Shown: positions 5,527 to 14,766 of the stretch, one piece after another | Position numbering within the stretch: position 1 is the stretch's first letter | Layout of the letters: each line of letters opens with the position of its first letter | IMG/VR virus record: IMGVR_UViG_3300010885_005762 | Location: 1 to 25,336 of that record | DNA: 25,336 nt | Strand: one strand, 5' to 3' | DNA from: a virus | Notes under the pieces: model-generated | Databases searched by the model: none | Told to the model about the DNA's origin: nothing | What the model saw: only the letters and a program-made list of their open reading frames with translations | Translations under genes and position numbers: made by a program

Positions 5527-8376
5527 ATGACAAACATCGACCTTCTAAGCATCGTGCAGCCATCTGATGGGTGGTTTGCCGTGCTAGGTATAAAAGATAA
5601 AGACGATGTTCGCCAAAGACTTGTAGCAACAAGAGAAGAAGTCGATATAGAAGCGGAGAAGTTTGTAAAACAAGAGCGTAACGTCTACTTCGGTGTAGCG
5701 AAGTTTGAAACCAACGCCAACCGCCTTAAAGATAACGTCAAAGCACTGAAATCTTTTTGGCTAGATATTGACTGCGGAGAATCCAAGGCAGAGATAAACC
5801 CCAAGACCGGTAGACCTGACGGTTATATTGATCAAGCAACGGGGCTTGAAGAGCTGCGGAAATTTTGCAAGCTGATTGGGCTACCAAAGCCTTTACTTGT
5901 TAACTCAGGTCGTGGCATTCACGTCTACTGGCCCCTAACCCGTACAGTAACGCGGGATGAATGGGAGCCGGTGGCTGATCGTCTTCGCCAACTATGTGTA
6001 CTTCATAACTTCCATATTGACGGAAAGGTATTTGAAGTATCCCGTGTACTTAGGATACCGGGTACTTTTAACTTTAAGGATAACCCACCTACCCTAGTAG
6101 AAATAATTAGCGAAGCACCAGCCGTTGAGTTTGAAGCATTTCGTGATCTGCTTGGCGTTAAGCCTGTAACTGAGACGCCGCCAAAGCGCGAACTAACTGC
6201 ACTTGCTAAGGCAATGCAGAGCAACACCATTGCTAAGTTTGGCAAGATCATGGTGCGTAGTGCAAACGGCAAGGGTTGCCCACAGTTACTTGATGCGTAT
6301 GAAAATCGAACCACCCTCTCAGAGCCACGTTGGTTTGATGCGTTATCTATTGCTAAGTTTTGTGCTGACCGAGATACGGCGATCCACAAGATCTCCGAGG
6401 GCTATGCGGACTACAACCCTGCTGATACTGAAGCTAAGGTAATCCACATCAAGGGTCCACATACTTGTAATGAGTTTGAAAAGAGTAACCCCGGTGGTTG
6501 CGATGGATGTATACACAAGGGCAAGATCAAATCACCGATTCAGCTTGGTAACGAAATCTTAGAAGCATCTGAAGAAGACAACGTAGTAACCGTAGAACCG
6601 GAAGAAGAGGATGAGGAACAAGAAGTACACCACATCCCTAAATACCCACATCCTTTTTTCCGTGGCAAGAATGGTGGTGTTTACAAATCTCCGGTGGGCG
6701 ATGAAGAAGAACCAGTCAGAGTGTTTGAGCATGACTTGTACGTAGTGAAACGCATGCGTGATCCACTTGCGGGTGACGTAGTGGTTATGAAGTTTCATAC
6801 ACCGCGAGACGGTGTGCGTGAGTTTGTAATACCTAACCGTGTTATTACAGATAAGAACGAGGCGCGTAAATCCCTCGCGGATCACGGTGTGGTTGCAGGT
6901 GTTAAACAATTCAATCTAATTATGGAGTTTTTACTTGCATCAATAAAAGAACTTCAATTTAAAAGGAAGGCAGAGCAAATGAGGTTACAGTTTGGGTGGG
7001 CAGACAGAGACAGTAAATTTATTCTAGGGGACCGCGAGATTACCGCTGACGGTACGTTTCATAGCCCCCCTTCAGCCACGACAAGCAATCTTGCTACGTT
7101 AATGCAGCCAGTCGGTACGATGGAGAAGTGGCGGGAAGTGTTTGATCTATACGGTAAACCGGGGTTAGAACCACATGCGTTCGCTGCGCTGACTGCCTTT
7201 GGGTCGCCGTTGTTTAAATTCTTAGGTCAGAGCGGTGCAATCATCAACGTCATTCACCCAAGCTCAGGCACGGGTAAGACCACTATTTTGCATATGTGTA
7301 ATAGCGTGTACGGCGATCCGGCGCGTATGTGCGCTATGTGGGATGACACCCTGTATGCGAAGCTGATGCGCTTAGGCATCTTGAACAACCTGCCGTTTAC
7401 CGTTGACGAGATGACTAACACGACGCCGAAGGACTTCTCAACGTTGGCATACGCAATGTCACAGGGTCGGGGTAAGGATCGACTTAAGGCATCAACAAAC
7501 GAGCTGCGGCTAAACCTAACATCGTGGCAGTCTATGTCGCTGTGCAGCTCGAACGCTTCCTTTTATGAAAAGCTAACTTCGCTAAAGAACTCGCCTGACG
7601 GGGAGATGATGCGTCTGCTTGAGTACAAGATTGACTACACTAACTCAAACGTGATTGACGTAGCTACCGCCAAGGCGATGTTTGATCATCAGCTAAAGGA
7701 GAACTACGGGCATGCCGGTCCTATTTACGCCGCATGGTTAGTTAACAATTTGGAAGAGGCTAAGACCACCGCGCTTGGCATCCAAGCTAAGATCGACCGT
7801 GAGCTAAAGTTAACAGGGCGTGAGCGGTTTTGGTCAGCCATCGTAGCCGGTAACATCACCGGTGGACTAATTGCTAAGAACCTTAACCTGCTTAACTGGG
7901 ACATGAAGGCTATCTACAAGTTTGCCACCGGCATGATTTCAGGGGTACGTGAAGAAGTAGCACCGCCTGTCGGTGACGTAATGTCCGTGATTGGTGACTA
8001 CATCAACCGCCACATGACTAACATCTTGGTAGTGAACGATGACGCAGACCGCCGTACGCAGAAGCCATCTTTTCCAACATTAGAACCAAAATCAGAACTG
8101 CTAATACGTTACGAGCCCGACACCAAGAAGATGTTTATTGTTGCCAAGCCATTCAAAGATGAATGCGTGAAGTACCAAATTAACTACAAGGAAACATTAA
8201 AGCAGCTAGAAAAGAAGGGTGTGTTTCTTGGCACGATGAATAAGCGCATGACCAAAGGCATGAAGGTCGTTGCCCCCGGCGTACACAGTTTGATATTCAA
8301 TTGCTCTAGCAGCGAGTTTATTGATATCGAAGGTTTAGTATCGGCAGAGACTGAAAATGCTGGTGGAGAAGGTTAG
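5527..8376 (+). CDS. Fused AEP-type primase and DUF927-like helicase, 949 aa
   Basis: The N-terminal part (about 1-205) looks like an archaeo-eukaryotic primase/PrimPol. It has the acidic pair Asp80-x-Asp82 (WLDIDCG), SGRGIHVYW (127-135) with His132, and RVLRIPGTFNF (173-183). A linker region follows with a probable zinc knuckle, Cys313, Cys324 and Cys327 (GGCDGC), then an acidic stretch at about 348-366. The C-terminal part carries a P-loop, SSGTGKTT (578-585), and a Walker B strand LPFTVDE (621-627), matching DUF927-type phage helicase domains. The protein would make primers and unwind DNA at the fork. ATG 5527 is the first possible start because TAA lies in frame 6 nt upstream. No DNA polymerase is visible in the window. 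Confidence 0.92.
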   Translation: MTNIDLLSIVQPSDGWFAVLGIKDKDDVRQRLVATREEVDIEAEKFVKQERNVYFGVAKFETNANRLKDNVKALKSFWLDIDCGESKAEINPKTGRPDGYIDQATGLEELRKFCKLIGLPKPLLVNSGRGIHVYWPLTRTVTRDEWEPVADRLRQLCVLHNFHIDGKVFEVSRVLRIPGTFNFKDNPPTLVEIISEAPAVEFEAFRDLLGVKPVTETPPKRELTALAKAMQSNTIAKFGKIMVRSANGKGCPQLLDAYENRTTLSEPRWFDALSIAKFCADRDTAIHKISEGYADYNPADTEAKVIHIKGPHTCNEFEKSNPGGCDGCIHKGKIKSPIQLGNEILEASEEDNVVTVEPEEEDEEQEVHHIPKYPHPFFRGKNGGVYKSPVGDEEEPVRVFEHDLYVVKRMRDPLAGDVVVMKFHTPRDGVREFVIPNRVITDKNEARKSLADHGVVAGVKQFNLIMEFLLASIKELQFKRKAEQMRLQFGWADRDSKFILGDREITADGTFHSPPSATTSNLATLMQPVGTMEKWREVFDLYGKPGLEPHAFAALTAFGSPLFKFLGQSGAIINVIHPSSGTGKTTILHMCNSVYGDPARMCAMWDDTLYAKLMRLGILNNLPFTVDEMTNTTPKDFSTLAYAMSQGRGKDRLKASTNELRLNLTSWQSMSLCSSNASFYEKLTSLKNSPDGEMMRLLEYKIDYTNSNVIDVATAKAMFDHQLKENYGHAGPIYAAWLVNNLEEAKTTALGIQAKIDRELKLTGRERFWSAIVAGNITGGLIAKNLNLLNWDMKAIYKFATGMISGVREEVAPPVGDVMSVIGDYINRHMTNILVVNDDADRRTQKPSFPTLEPKSELLIRYEPDTKKMFIVAKPFKDECVKYQINYKETLKQLEKKGVFLGTMNKRMTKGMKVVAPGVHSLIFNCSSSEFIDIEGLVSAETENAGGEG

Positions 8377-8551
8377 TTACAAAATTAACTGGAAGGCGTT
8401 TAAGCGGGGGTATTCGTTTTTCATCCCCTGCCTAGACTGCAAGAAAGCTAGAAAAGAAGTGTTGTGTACCACAGACCGGCTTCAGCTCAAAGTGTTAACC
8501 AAAGTGGTGATTGAGGAAGGCATTAGGGGGTTGAGAATATGGAAACTTTGA
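8357..8551 (+). CDS. Small CxxC protein at the end of the replication operon, 64 aa
   Basis: This small basic protein starts at ATG 8357 and overlaps the end of the primase gene by 20 nt. The centre reads FFIPCLDCKKARK, so Cys30-x2-Cys33 may bind metal or be redox active, with one further Cys in VLCTT. The C-terminal half (LQLKVLTKVVIEEG) is a probable amphipathic helix. No signal peptide or membrane helix is evident. GTG 8363 is an alternative start. It is followed within 72 nt by a strong terminator, so it ends the plus-strand unit. The family was not recognised. A small DNA-binding or inhibitor protein is possible. Confidence 0.6.
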   Translation: MLVEKVSYKINWKAFKRGYSFFIPCLDCKKARKEVLCTTDRLQLKVLTKVVIEEGIRGLRIWKL

Positions 8552-8622
8552 TATACTACTTTACGAACGGCTCCCTCCTCTGTCGTTCCGGAAGTTTGCT
8601 CCTTCTGTGGTCCTCCCCTCTT

Positions 8623-8653
8623 ACCCCCGCCCTAAAAAGCGGGGGTTTTTTAT
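8623..8653 (+). terminator. Strong intrinsic terminator closing the plus-strand operon
   Basis: ACCCCCGC (8623-8630) pairs with GCGGGGGT (8639-8646) around an 8-nt loop (CCTAAAAA), followed by TTTTTATT. The 8-bp, mostly GC stem with a U-tract is a textbook plus-strand terminator. The minus-strand giant gene ends at 8653, so the site separates two convergent units. On the minus strand the same hairpin is followed by TAAGAGG and not a U-run, so it should not terminate leftward transcripts efficiently. The remaining gap (8552-8622) is pyrimidine-rich and holds no convincing gene. Confidence 0.9.
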
Positions 8654-11600
8654 TACTCCCTACGGAACCTATCTGAGAGGGGGTACACAAACGGAGCTTC
8701 ACGCTTAGATACAGATAGCCCTTCAAACGCTTCAGCACGACGCTTGGCTCTGTTGCTGAGGGACTTGTTAACTGTATCGCCGGTGATTGGGTTCACAGAA
8801 CCGTTCTTAACGTTGAACTTATCAATCTCTTCTAATAGCTTGTCTATCTTTGCTTCGTTCGCATCAGAATCATCTTCATCGTAACGCTGTACAGCCAAAT
8901 CAAGTTTATTCAATAGCCGTGAACGATCCTTCTCGATCTCAGTGATCATCTGCTTGGCTTTGAAATTAAACTTCTGGATCTCAGCTACCTCAGTGCTTTG
9001 GAAACCAAGTGCCTGTGCAAGCAGCTTGCCAGTGGTGTAGTACTCAGCAGGTTTAATTTCTACACCTTGCTTGGTCTTCAATCCTTCAGCGTTTAAGCGA
9101 TAAGCTACTGCGCTACCACGCAAGAACGCAGGAAGTATTTTTTCTAGCCCGCGATTGAAATGCCCGCTGTTAAAGTCATCAAGCGCACTGGCAACCTGAC
9201 TACCAGCACTGGCTAAAGGTCCCCCGAATGTATTTATCAGCATCTCTTGGAACGCACCCTTTGCATCATCCGCAGGTGTGTCATCACGGAACCACAAGCC
9301 ATCAAGTGACGTGCTAGCGCCGATATTCAAATCAGTTAGTGCCGATATGGGACCCAGCTCCACCGAACGTTGAAGCGTATTAGCCTGTTCTTCCGTTAAG
9401 CCTAACGCACCCGCAAGGCTGCTACCTGCACCGAAGTAATGGGGGATAAACCACTCGCGGAACCATATGTCTAGGTTGCGCTTACCAAGTGGGTTACCTT
9501 CATCGTCTTCATCGTAGTCTTCTTCATCCTCGCCACGTAGGAGATCACGGATACCTTCAGAAAGACCCATGATCAAGGAATACAAGGGAAGACCGGTAAC
9601 TCCTGCAAAAGCAGCGGTCATTCCTATCGTGCCAAAGAATTTAATCGCACATTCGCGTTTCTCTTCTTTATTAAGATACGGCAACATCCCGTAAAAATTA
9701 CGTATTAGATACGACGTTACTTGCAACGGGTAAGACAAGAACTGCGTAGCAATCTTACCTACGGGGGACTTCATAACCCGAGGCTTGTTGTATTGGGTGT
9801 AATTAAATAAAGAGTCGTACGTTATATCCATAGCCTTTTTAACGGCTGCTTGGAATGCTTCCGTGTCCGACTTATTAGCTTTCTTCTGCCGTGCGTACTC
9901 TAGCTCGAACGTAGACATATACATCGTCTCACGCGAAATGCGTTCTAGATGGTGAAAAGCACCCGACATGAAGTTGCCAACAAACCGTAAAGTTTTTCTT
10001 GTTGTACCTTGATACGTAGCAGTTGGTGCTTTTGCACGAGACGTCATATCCGAAGCATACGTAGACATGAACAAATCGCGGTCATCTGCATACTTCCACG
10101 CACGCTTAAGCATCTTGCGGTAAGACAAGTTCGGATGGCTATTTACGTAGCTAGAGTCATTGATTGAAGGCTGACCCCAATTAGTTGTCACGTTACCTGC
10201 GGCATCCCTCTTGGTTAGCCCCATTGTGCGGAACAACATGGAGTACCTACCTGAAACACGAGCGGTGTCTACCCCGCCATACTCAGCTACGAGGGTGGGC
10301 AAGCCAATCAACGGCAACTGGGTCATCTGCACCAACGCAGACTTAGGTGCGGTCAACAGATAGTAGAACACTAATTGGTTGCCAACACTTGCTAGCCTAT
10401 CCCAATCAAGACCATCGGTTGTGCGGGGCGTCATTTCAGAACCCACACGCATGGCGATCTCATCGACAAAAGCATTTAGCTTTAACTTGTCGGGGTTACC
10501 TGCAAGCTCTGCGTAAGCCGACCCAAGCGCGTTACGAATCCTATCTGAGTACTCAAGCCGCGATAGCTGGTTAGCAGCGGTATGTTGCGACACAATAAAG
10601 TTACGGATCACATCCGCGCTAAAGCCAGTCTTACCTTGACGATGCGTAAACTTACGACGGATATCTTTCTCCGGCAGCGTCATCAGGTACATCTGATAGA
10701 TTTGATCTTTAACTGCCTCAAGGTCGGTCAGCTTATTTTTATCCAGCATTTCAAAGATGCCCTTTAGCATCTGACTGGATTCAACAACCTGAGTGCGCAT
10801 TTGACGCAAGTCATCCCCGACGTCAATGTCCCCGTCTTCAATCATCTTTTCTAACGAGCGCTTATCACCAGCTTTTTGCAGTTCTTCAACTCGCGCTGCT
10901 ACAGCGTTGTTACGAGCCGCAGCCGACTCAAACATATAGAACTCGCCAGCTTTGCCTTTACCTAAACGGAACCAGTGATTACCGTAACGCATTAAGGGGA
11001 AGTAGGCTTCCAGCTTGCGGGCTTCTTGGAAGGTCTGCGTAATTGACGCTATTAGCTTGCCCTTCGGGGTAGAAGCATCTTTTATGTCACCCGGCACACT
11101 TGAAGCAGCAATCTTGGCGAGTAGCAATCGCTCATGTAGGTCGAATGTATCTTGGTATTTCTGCTTAACCGCTTTATAAATACTCTGTGCTTGAGTACCA
11201 CCCTTCATAGCACCGAGCTGACTCCACATACTGTAAGCACGTTTAATTTGGTTCTGTCGTTCTGTAACGCGACCCTTTGCGGCTATCTTAGATCTGCCAG
11301 TGACAGCAGGATCGTTGTATCTAGCTTCCCGCGCTTTCAGCTCGGCATCATTTGCTAGCGCCGTAGTTACATCTGGATACTTAGTAGGGTCTACTTCTAA
11401 CAACGTAGTGGCGTGCATGACGTCGCCTAAGTAACGACCAGTCATCTCATACTTTTGCGCAAATGAAACCCATTCGGGGACAAACTTAGCGATGTCGTTA
11501 ATCATACGAGTACGCATCGCTGCCATCTCTTGCACGTAGTCATTTACGTACTTGATATTGACAATTTTGTCTCCGATCCAGCGCGTAATGTCTTCCGTAG

Positions 11601-14600
11601 TCAGCGTTGGCAGAATCTTGCGTAGCGTGCCTACTTTCAAAGCGCCATACACAGCCTTAAGTAAACGCAGTGCATCCTTTGAATTTCGGGTCTGCGCCAT
11701 TAGCTGCCCGATAGACGCATTAAGCAACGAGCCTTTAGAAGACCTATCTATCTTGTTTTGCAGCCTGTCTACCTTGTTTGCTTTTTTAGCAAACGCAGCT
11801 TCTTGGTTAGCGGTCGCAGCTATCCGTGGGGCTTCCATAATCTGATCAGTAACCGTAATCAAATCAAGGAAAGCGTTGGACTGGTTGTCCCCCATGTTGA
11901 ACATCTTACGCACTGCATCAGAAAACTTAGACCACATGCCACCCTTACGGGCTTCGGCTGCAGAAAATCTACCGGATACATTTTGCAAAAAGTTCTGCAT
12001 CACAGGCAGCGTCAAACCATATGACACAAACTCTGCCAAGTCAGTAAACGCGCCAACCTGTAGCAACTGATCCAGCGCGGGAGAACTCTTACCGAAACCG
12101 GAAAGAACCGTGTAGAAATTCCTAGCGCTATCCATTATGCGCTTCAGTTCTTCAATTGCTTTTCGGGTTGCCTCATCTACGGATTTAGGATTAGCCATCC
12201 ATGCACGAATCTTATTTAGCGTAGCGCCGTGCAATGCTTCGTGCAAAAGGGTAACGTTATCTAAACCTTCAGTCGCATCAAGGTAGATGGTGTCGTTTGA
12301 TGGGGAGTACATACCCCCTGCGTCTTCAAACTGCTCGCGTAACGAGTCGTTGGGGATTTCAAACTCGGGGTCATAAACGATTACAAGCTTTGTGCCCTTA
12401 ACAAATTTCTTAAGGCGTTTAGCCAACAGTCGTTCAAACACATTGCCCGTAGTGGCGATATGCTCAAGAGCTTCTACAGCCGTAGTAAATTTAGCAAGCT
12501 CCGGATTAGGGTCTGTACTTGCCGTAGTGCCCTTCTCAGATCGTGCTACGTCTTGTTTGCTGGCTTCAAAGGCACGTTTAGCTGCATTTCGTTGACCTTC
12601 CGTCATTGCGTCAACAGCCGCCCGTGCTGTCTTACCCGGTTTGTTGTTACGGTTAGCTGGGTTAGCACCAATAGCGTATAGCTCAGCACGAAGAAGTTCG
12701 TTCTGCCGTTCTTTCTCGTTTACTGCAAGCTGCAACCCTTCCACCGTGTCGTAGTCATTAGGGTTTGGTTCCTCAAGCAGTTGCTTGTTGATTTTTTCTA
12801 CCCGCCGACCAGTATCACGAATGATCCCAGCGTTGTAATCACGGGTGGCCTCATATAGCGCCTGTTCTTCAGGGGTACGTACAATTTTCTTACGCCCACG
12901 TCTACCTTTAGGTTTTTCACCGGCAGGAGCTTGTGTTTCGGTCGTGGGTTTAACTACTTCAGTAGGTGTTGGTGTAACTACTTCCGTAGGCGTTGCCGCT
13001 GTTGCCGTTGTTGCCGCTATTCCGGTCGCAGGCGTAGCGCTGCCTTCTTCAAAAGTAAACGGTTTTCCAGCGGGGGTACCCGTATCTTCAACTTCTTCAA
13101 ATACTTCACCCACAGCGGTATCAATCGCAATCTGCGGTTGAGCGCCATCAAGGACTAATTCATTAGCCCTAGCAAGGATTTGATCGGCTTCGTTTGGCTC
13201 GTATGTCTGACGGATCTCGGTTTCAAACGGGGCTAGTGTATCGACGAGTCGCGTTGTTCCCGCTCCAGCGACATCAGTAGATGTGCTAAGTAATCCCAAT
13301 CCTTCGGGCGTAGTTGTTGTAAGCACTCCGGCAGTTTGGGCTGGTGCGCCTTCCCCGCCAGCCACAGAAACGCTAGGCTGACTTCCTCCGGTGACAGATT
13401 GTCCAAGCTCACTTTCAATACCTCCTGAGGCTAAAATGCTACCCGCCGTTTTAAAGGCTTCTACTTCGTCCATGCCATCACTGACAAGCCGCTCAACTAT
13501 TGCATCAAATTGAGGGGCTGCACCAGCAACATTCTTTTGCGTTTCTACCTCACGTACCTGACGTTCAACTTCCCGTTTTACAAGCTGCTCAGTGTAATCT
13601 TGTAATGCCTTTTGCCCTACTGCAGTGCTTACGTTTACGCCACTACCAGTAAGACTACCTGCCGCTTCCGATGCGGCAGCATTAAATACACGTTTTAAAT
13701 TTTTGTTAGACAGCACCTCACCGACTTGCTCACCAAGAGCAAATTCACCGGCAATCTGAGTAGCTTCTTGCGCACCACCTGTAAGTCCTTCTTCAGCGAG
13801 TTCTCTAGGTGTCTTTTTAAGTGCGGCAGCAGCAGCTTCTCTTTTTGTTTCGTACTTGATTGCAGCTTTACCGGCTTCTTTTGCAAACTGATTACGTAGC
13901 AAAGTGCCAACAACACCGAACATATCTAATGCACCGGAACCCACAGCTACAGCCATATTTACATCGCCGCTAGAGCGGATGTAGTCAGCAATCTTGTCAG
14001 CTTGTTCTTTAGGGGGTAACCCTTTGGTTCGCTCCATGATGTACTCAAGGCGGTTACCAAGAGTTTCACCATAAGCTAACGTAGTACCAACACCCAACGC
14101 ACCGGGTAGGCTACCAACTGTACCGCCAAGCATCACTGCGGCAATCTGCGGACCACCTGCACCTACGTTGTACGCAAGCCAGTTACTGAAATCGGTAATA
14201 CCGCGAATATCAAGCGCTTCCGGAGTGCGACCTTTATACTGTTCGTTTTCTTTTTGAAACTGCTTGTATTTCTCAATACCAAAACGAATTGTTTCTGCAC
14301 GGGAAGAAGTATCTTCAAACCGGTTTTGTTTCATTTGCGCCCGAGCTTCGGGGGTAGCACGCAAATAAGTTGAAGCTGACTGCAGGTTGTAGCCTTTTTG
14401 CCGTGCTTCAGCAGGTGTGGTTACTTCGCCACGATCAATCGCTTCATACGTTCCGAGCGCAGTTTTGTTGAAGTCAATTGAGCTAACATCACGCTGTAGT
14501 CCTAGCTGCAGTGGCAAACCTTCCACCATCTGCTTAACTGAGCCTGTAAAGCCTTTCTTTGCTTCTTCTATCGGGGCAAACTCAGATGAAGGCTTGGCGG

Positions 14601-14766
14601 CGTCTTCGAAAGAAAAAGTTTCTTCTCGTTTTGCAGGTGCTGCAGGAGTGGCGGCAGGAGCAGCGGCGGGAGCCATTGCTTTCTCAAATGAAAACCCTGC
14701 TGGGGGCGTAGCCGCAACGGGAGCAAGAGGCGTTGAAGCCTCTTCAAACGAGAAACCGTTAGCCAT
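8653..14766 (-). CDS. Giant internal virion / polyvalent-type protein with HEALH metallopeptidase motif, 2037 aa
   Basis: The start is ATG 14766-14764, sharing one base with the upstream stop (TAATG). The N-terminus carries three FSFE-type repeats in Ala/Pro linkers (F5, F25, F51), with a fourth at F570. Next come a Gly-rich hydrophobic stretch (around 195-240) and a Thr/Pro/Ala-rich linker with a basic GRRGRKK patch (about 570-640). The metallopeptidase motif TLLHEALHG follows (His842, Glu843, His846, with Glu912 in LAEFVSYG as likely third ligand). The rest is a long helical C-terminal half with hydrophobic segments near 1480-1500 and 1705-1735, ending YPLSDRFRRE. Length, position and composition fit large phage internal or ejection proteins (T7 gp16 role) and polyvalent proteins carried into the host with DNA. 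No lysozyme or transglycosylase signature was seen. Confidence 0.85.
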   Translation of the reverse strand: MANGFSFEEASTPLAPVAATPPAGFSFEKAMAPAAAPAATPAAPAKREETFSFEDAAKPSSEFAPIEEAKKGFTGSVKQMVEGLPLQLGLQRDVSSIDFNKTALGTYEAIDRGEVTTPAEARQKGYNLQSASTYLRATPEARAQMKQNRFEDTSSRAETIRFGIEKYKQFQKENEQYKGRTPEALDIRGITDFSNWLAYNVGAGGPQIAAVMLGGTVGSLPGALGVGTTLAYGETLGNRLEYIMERTKGLPPKEQADKIADYIRSSGDVNMAVAVGSGALDMFGVVGTLLRNQFAKEAGKAAIKYETKREAAAAALKKTPRELAEEGLTGGAQEATQIAGEFALGEQVGEVLSNKNLKRVFNAAASEAAGSLTGSGVNVSTAVGQKALQDYTEQLVKREVERQVREVETQKNVAGAAPQFDAIVERLVSDGMDEVEAFKTAGSILASGGIESELGQSVTGGSQPSVSVAGGEGAPAQTAGVLTTTTPEGLGLLSTSTDVAGAGTTRLVDTLAPFETEIRQTYEPNEADQILARANELVLDGAQPQIAIDTAVGEVFEEVEDTGTPAGKPFTFEEGSATPATGIAATTATAATPTEVVTPTPTEVVKPTTETQAPAGEKPKGRRGRKKIVRTPEEQALYEATRDYNAGIIRDTGRRVEKINKQLLEEPNPNDYDTVEGLQLAVNEKERQNELLRAELYAIGANPANRNNKPGKTARAAVDAMTEGQRNAAKRAFEASKQDVARSEKGTTASTDPNPELAKFTTAVEALEHIATTGNVFERLLAKRLKKFVKGTKLVIVYDPEFEIPNDSLREQFEDAGGMYSPSNDTIYLDATEGLDNVTLLHEALHGATLNKIRAWMANPKSVDEATRKAIEELKRIMDSARNFYTVLSGFGKSSPALDQLLQVGAFTDLAEFVSYGLTLPVMQNFLQNVSGRFSAAEARKGGMWSKFSDAVRKMFNMGDNQSNAFLDLITVTDQIMEAPRIAATANQEAAFAKKANKVDRLQNKIDRSSKGSLLNASIGQLMAQTRNSKDALRLLKAVYGALKVGTLRKILPTLTTEDITRWIGDKIVNIKYVNDYVQEMAAMRTRMINDIAKFVPEWVSFAQKYEMTGRYLGDVMHATTLLEVDPTKYPDVTTALANDAELKAREARYNDPAVTGRSKIAAKGRVTERQNQIKRAYSMWSQLGAMKGGTQAQSIYKAVKQKYQDTFDLHERLLLAKIAASSVPGDIKDASTPKGKLIASITQTFQEARKLEAYFPLMRYGNHWFRLGKGKAGEFYMFESAAARNNAVAARVEELQKAGDKRSLEKMIEDGDIDVGDDLRQMRTQVVESSQMLKGIFEMLDKNKLTDLEAVKDQIYQMYLMTLPEKDIRRKFTHRQGKTGFSADVIRNFIVSQHTAANQLSRLEYSDRIRNALGSAYAELAGNPDKLKLNAFVDEIAMRVGSEMTPRTTDGLDWDRLASVGNQLVFYYLLTAPKSALVQMTQLPLIGLPTLVAEYGGVDTARVSGRYSMLFRTMGLTKRDAAGNVTTNWGQPSINDSSYVNSHPNLSYRKMLKRAWKYADDRDLFMSTYASDMTSRAKAPTATYQGTTRKTLRFVGNFMSGAFHHLERISRETMYMSTFELEYARQKKANKSDTEAFQAAVKKAMDITYDSLFNYTQYNKPRVMKSPVGKIATQFLSYPLQVTSYLIRNFYGMLPYLNKEEKRECAIKFFGTIGMTAAFAGVTGLPLYSLIMGLSEGIRDLLRGEDEEDYDEDDEGNPLGKRNLDIWFREWFIPHYFGAGSSLAGALGLTEEQANTLQRSVELGPISALTDLNIGASTSLDGLWFRDDTPADDAKGAFQEMLINTFGGPLASAGSQVASALDDFNSGHFNRGLEKILPAFLRGSAVAYRLNAEGLKTKQGVEIKPAEYYTTGKLLAQALGFQSTEVAEIQKFNFKAKQMITEIEKDRSRLLNKLDLAVQRYDEDDSDANEAKIDKLLEEIDKFNVKNGSVNPITGDTVNKSLSNRAKRRAEAFEGLSVSKREAPFVYPLSDRFRRE
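14599..14754 (-). repeat. Three F-S-F-E-x-A peptide repeats at the N-terminus of the giant virion protein
   Basis: FSFEEA (residues 5-10), FSFEKA (25-30) and FSFEDA (51-56) are separated by 14-20 residues of Ala/Pro/Thr-rich sequence. A fourth, more distant copy, FTFEEG, lies at residues 570-575 (DNA 13042-13059). The conserved aromatic-acidic core in disordered linkers looks like a short binding motif and not a folded repeat. Confidence 0.8.

Noticed and set aside
8565-8587. GAACG/CGTTC inverted repeat as a minus-strand terminator
   Set aside because: The stem is only 5 bp with a 13-nt loop and no U-run on either strand.
8556-8738. Minus-strand 60-aa ORF across the convergent junction
   Set aside because: It overlaps the end of the giant gene in another frame and crosses the terminator hairpin. 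The peptide is very basic with no domain.
12229-12243. Reading the HEALH motif as proof of an active protease
   Set aside because: Short HExxH motifs can arise by chance in a 2037-aa protein. The call is kept as a candidate because of the upstream hydrophobic strand and the downstream Glu.
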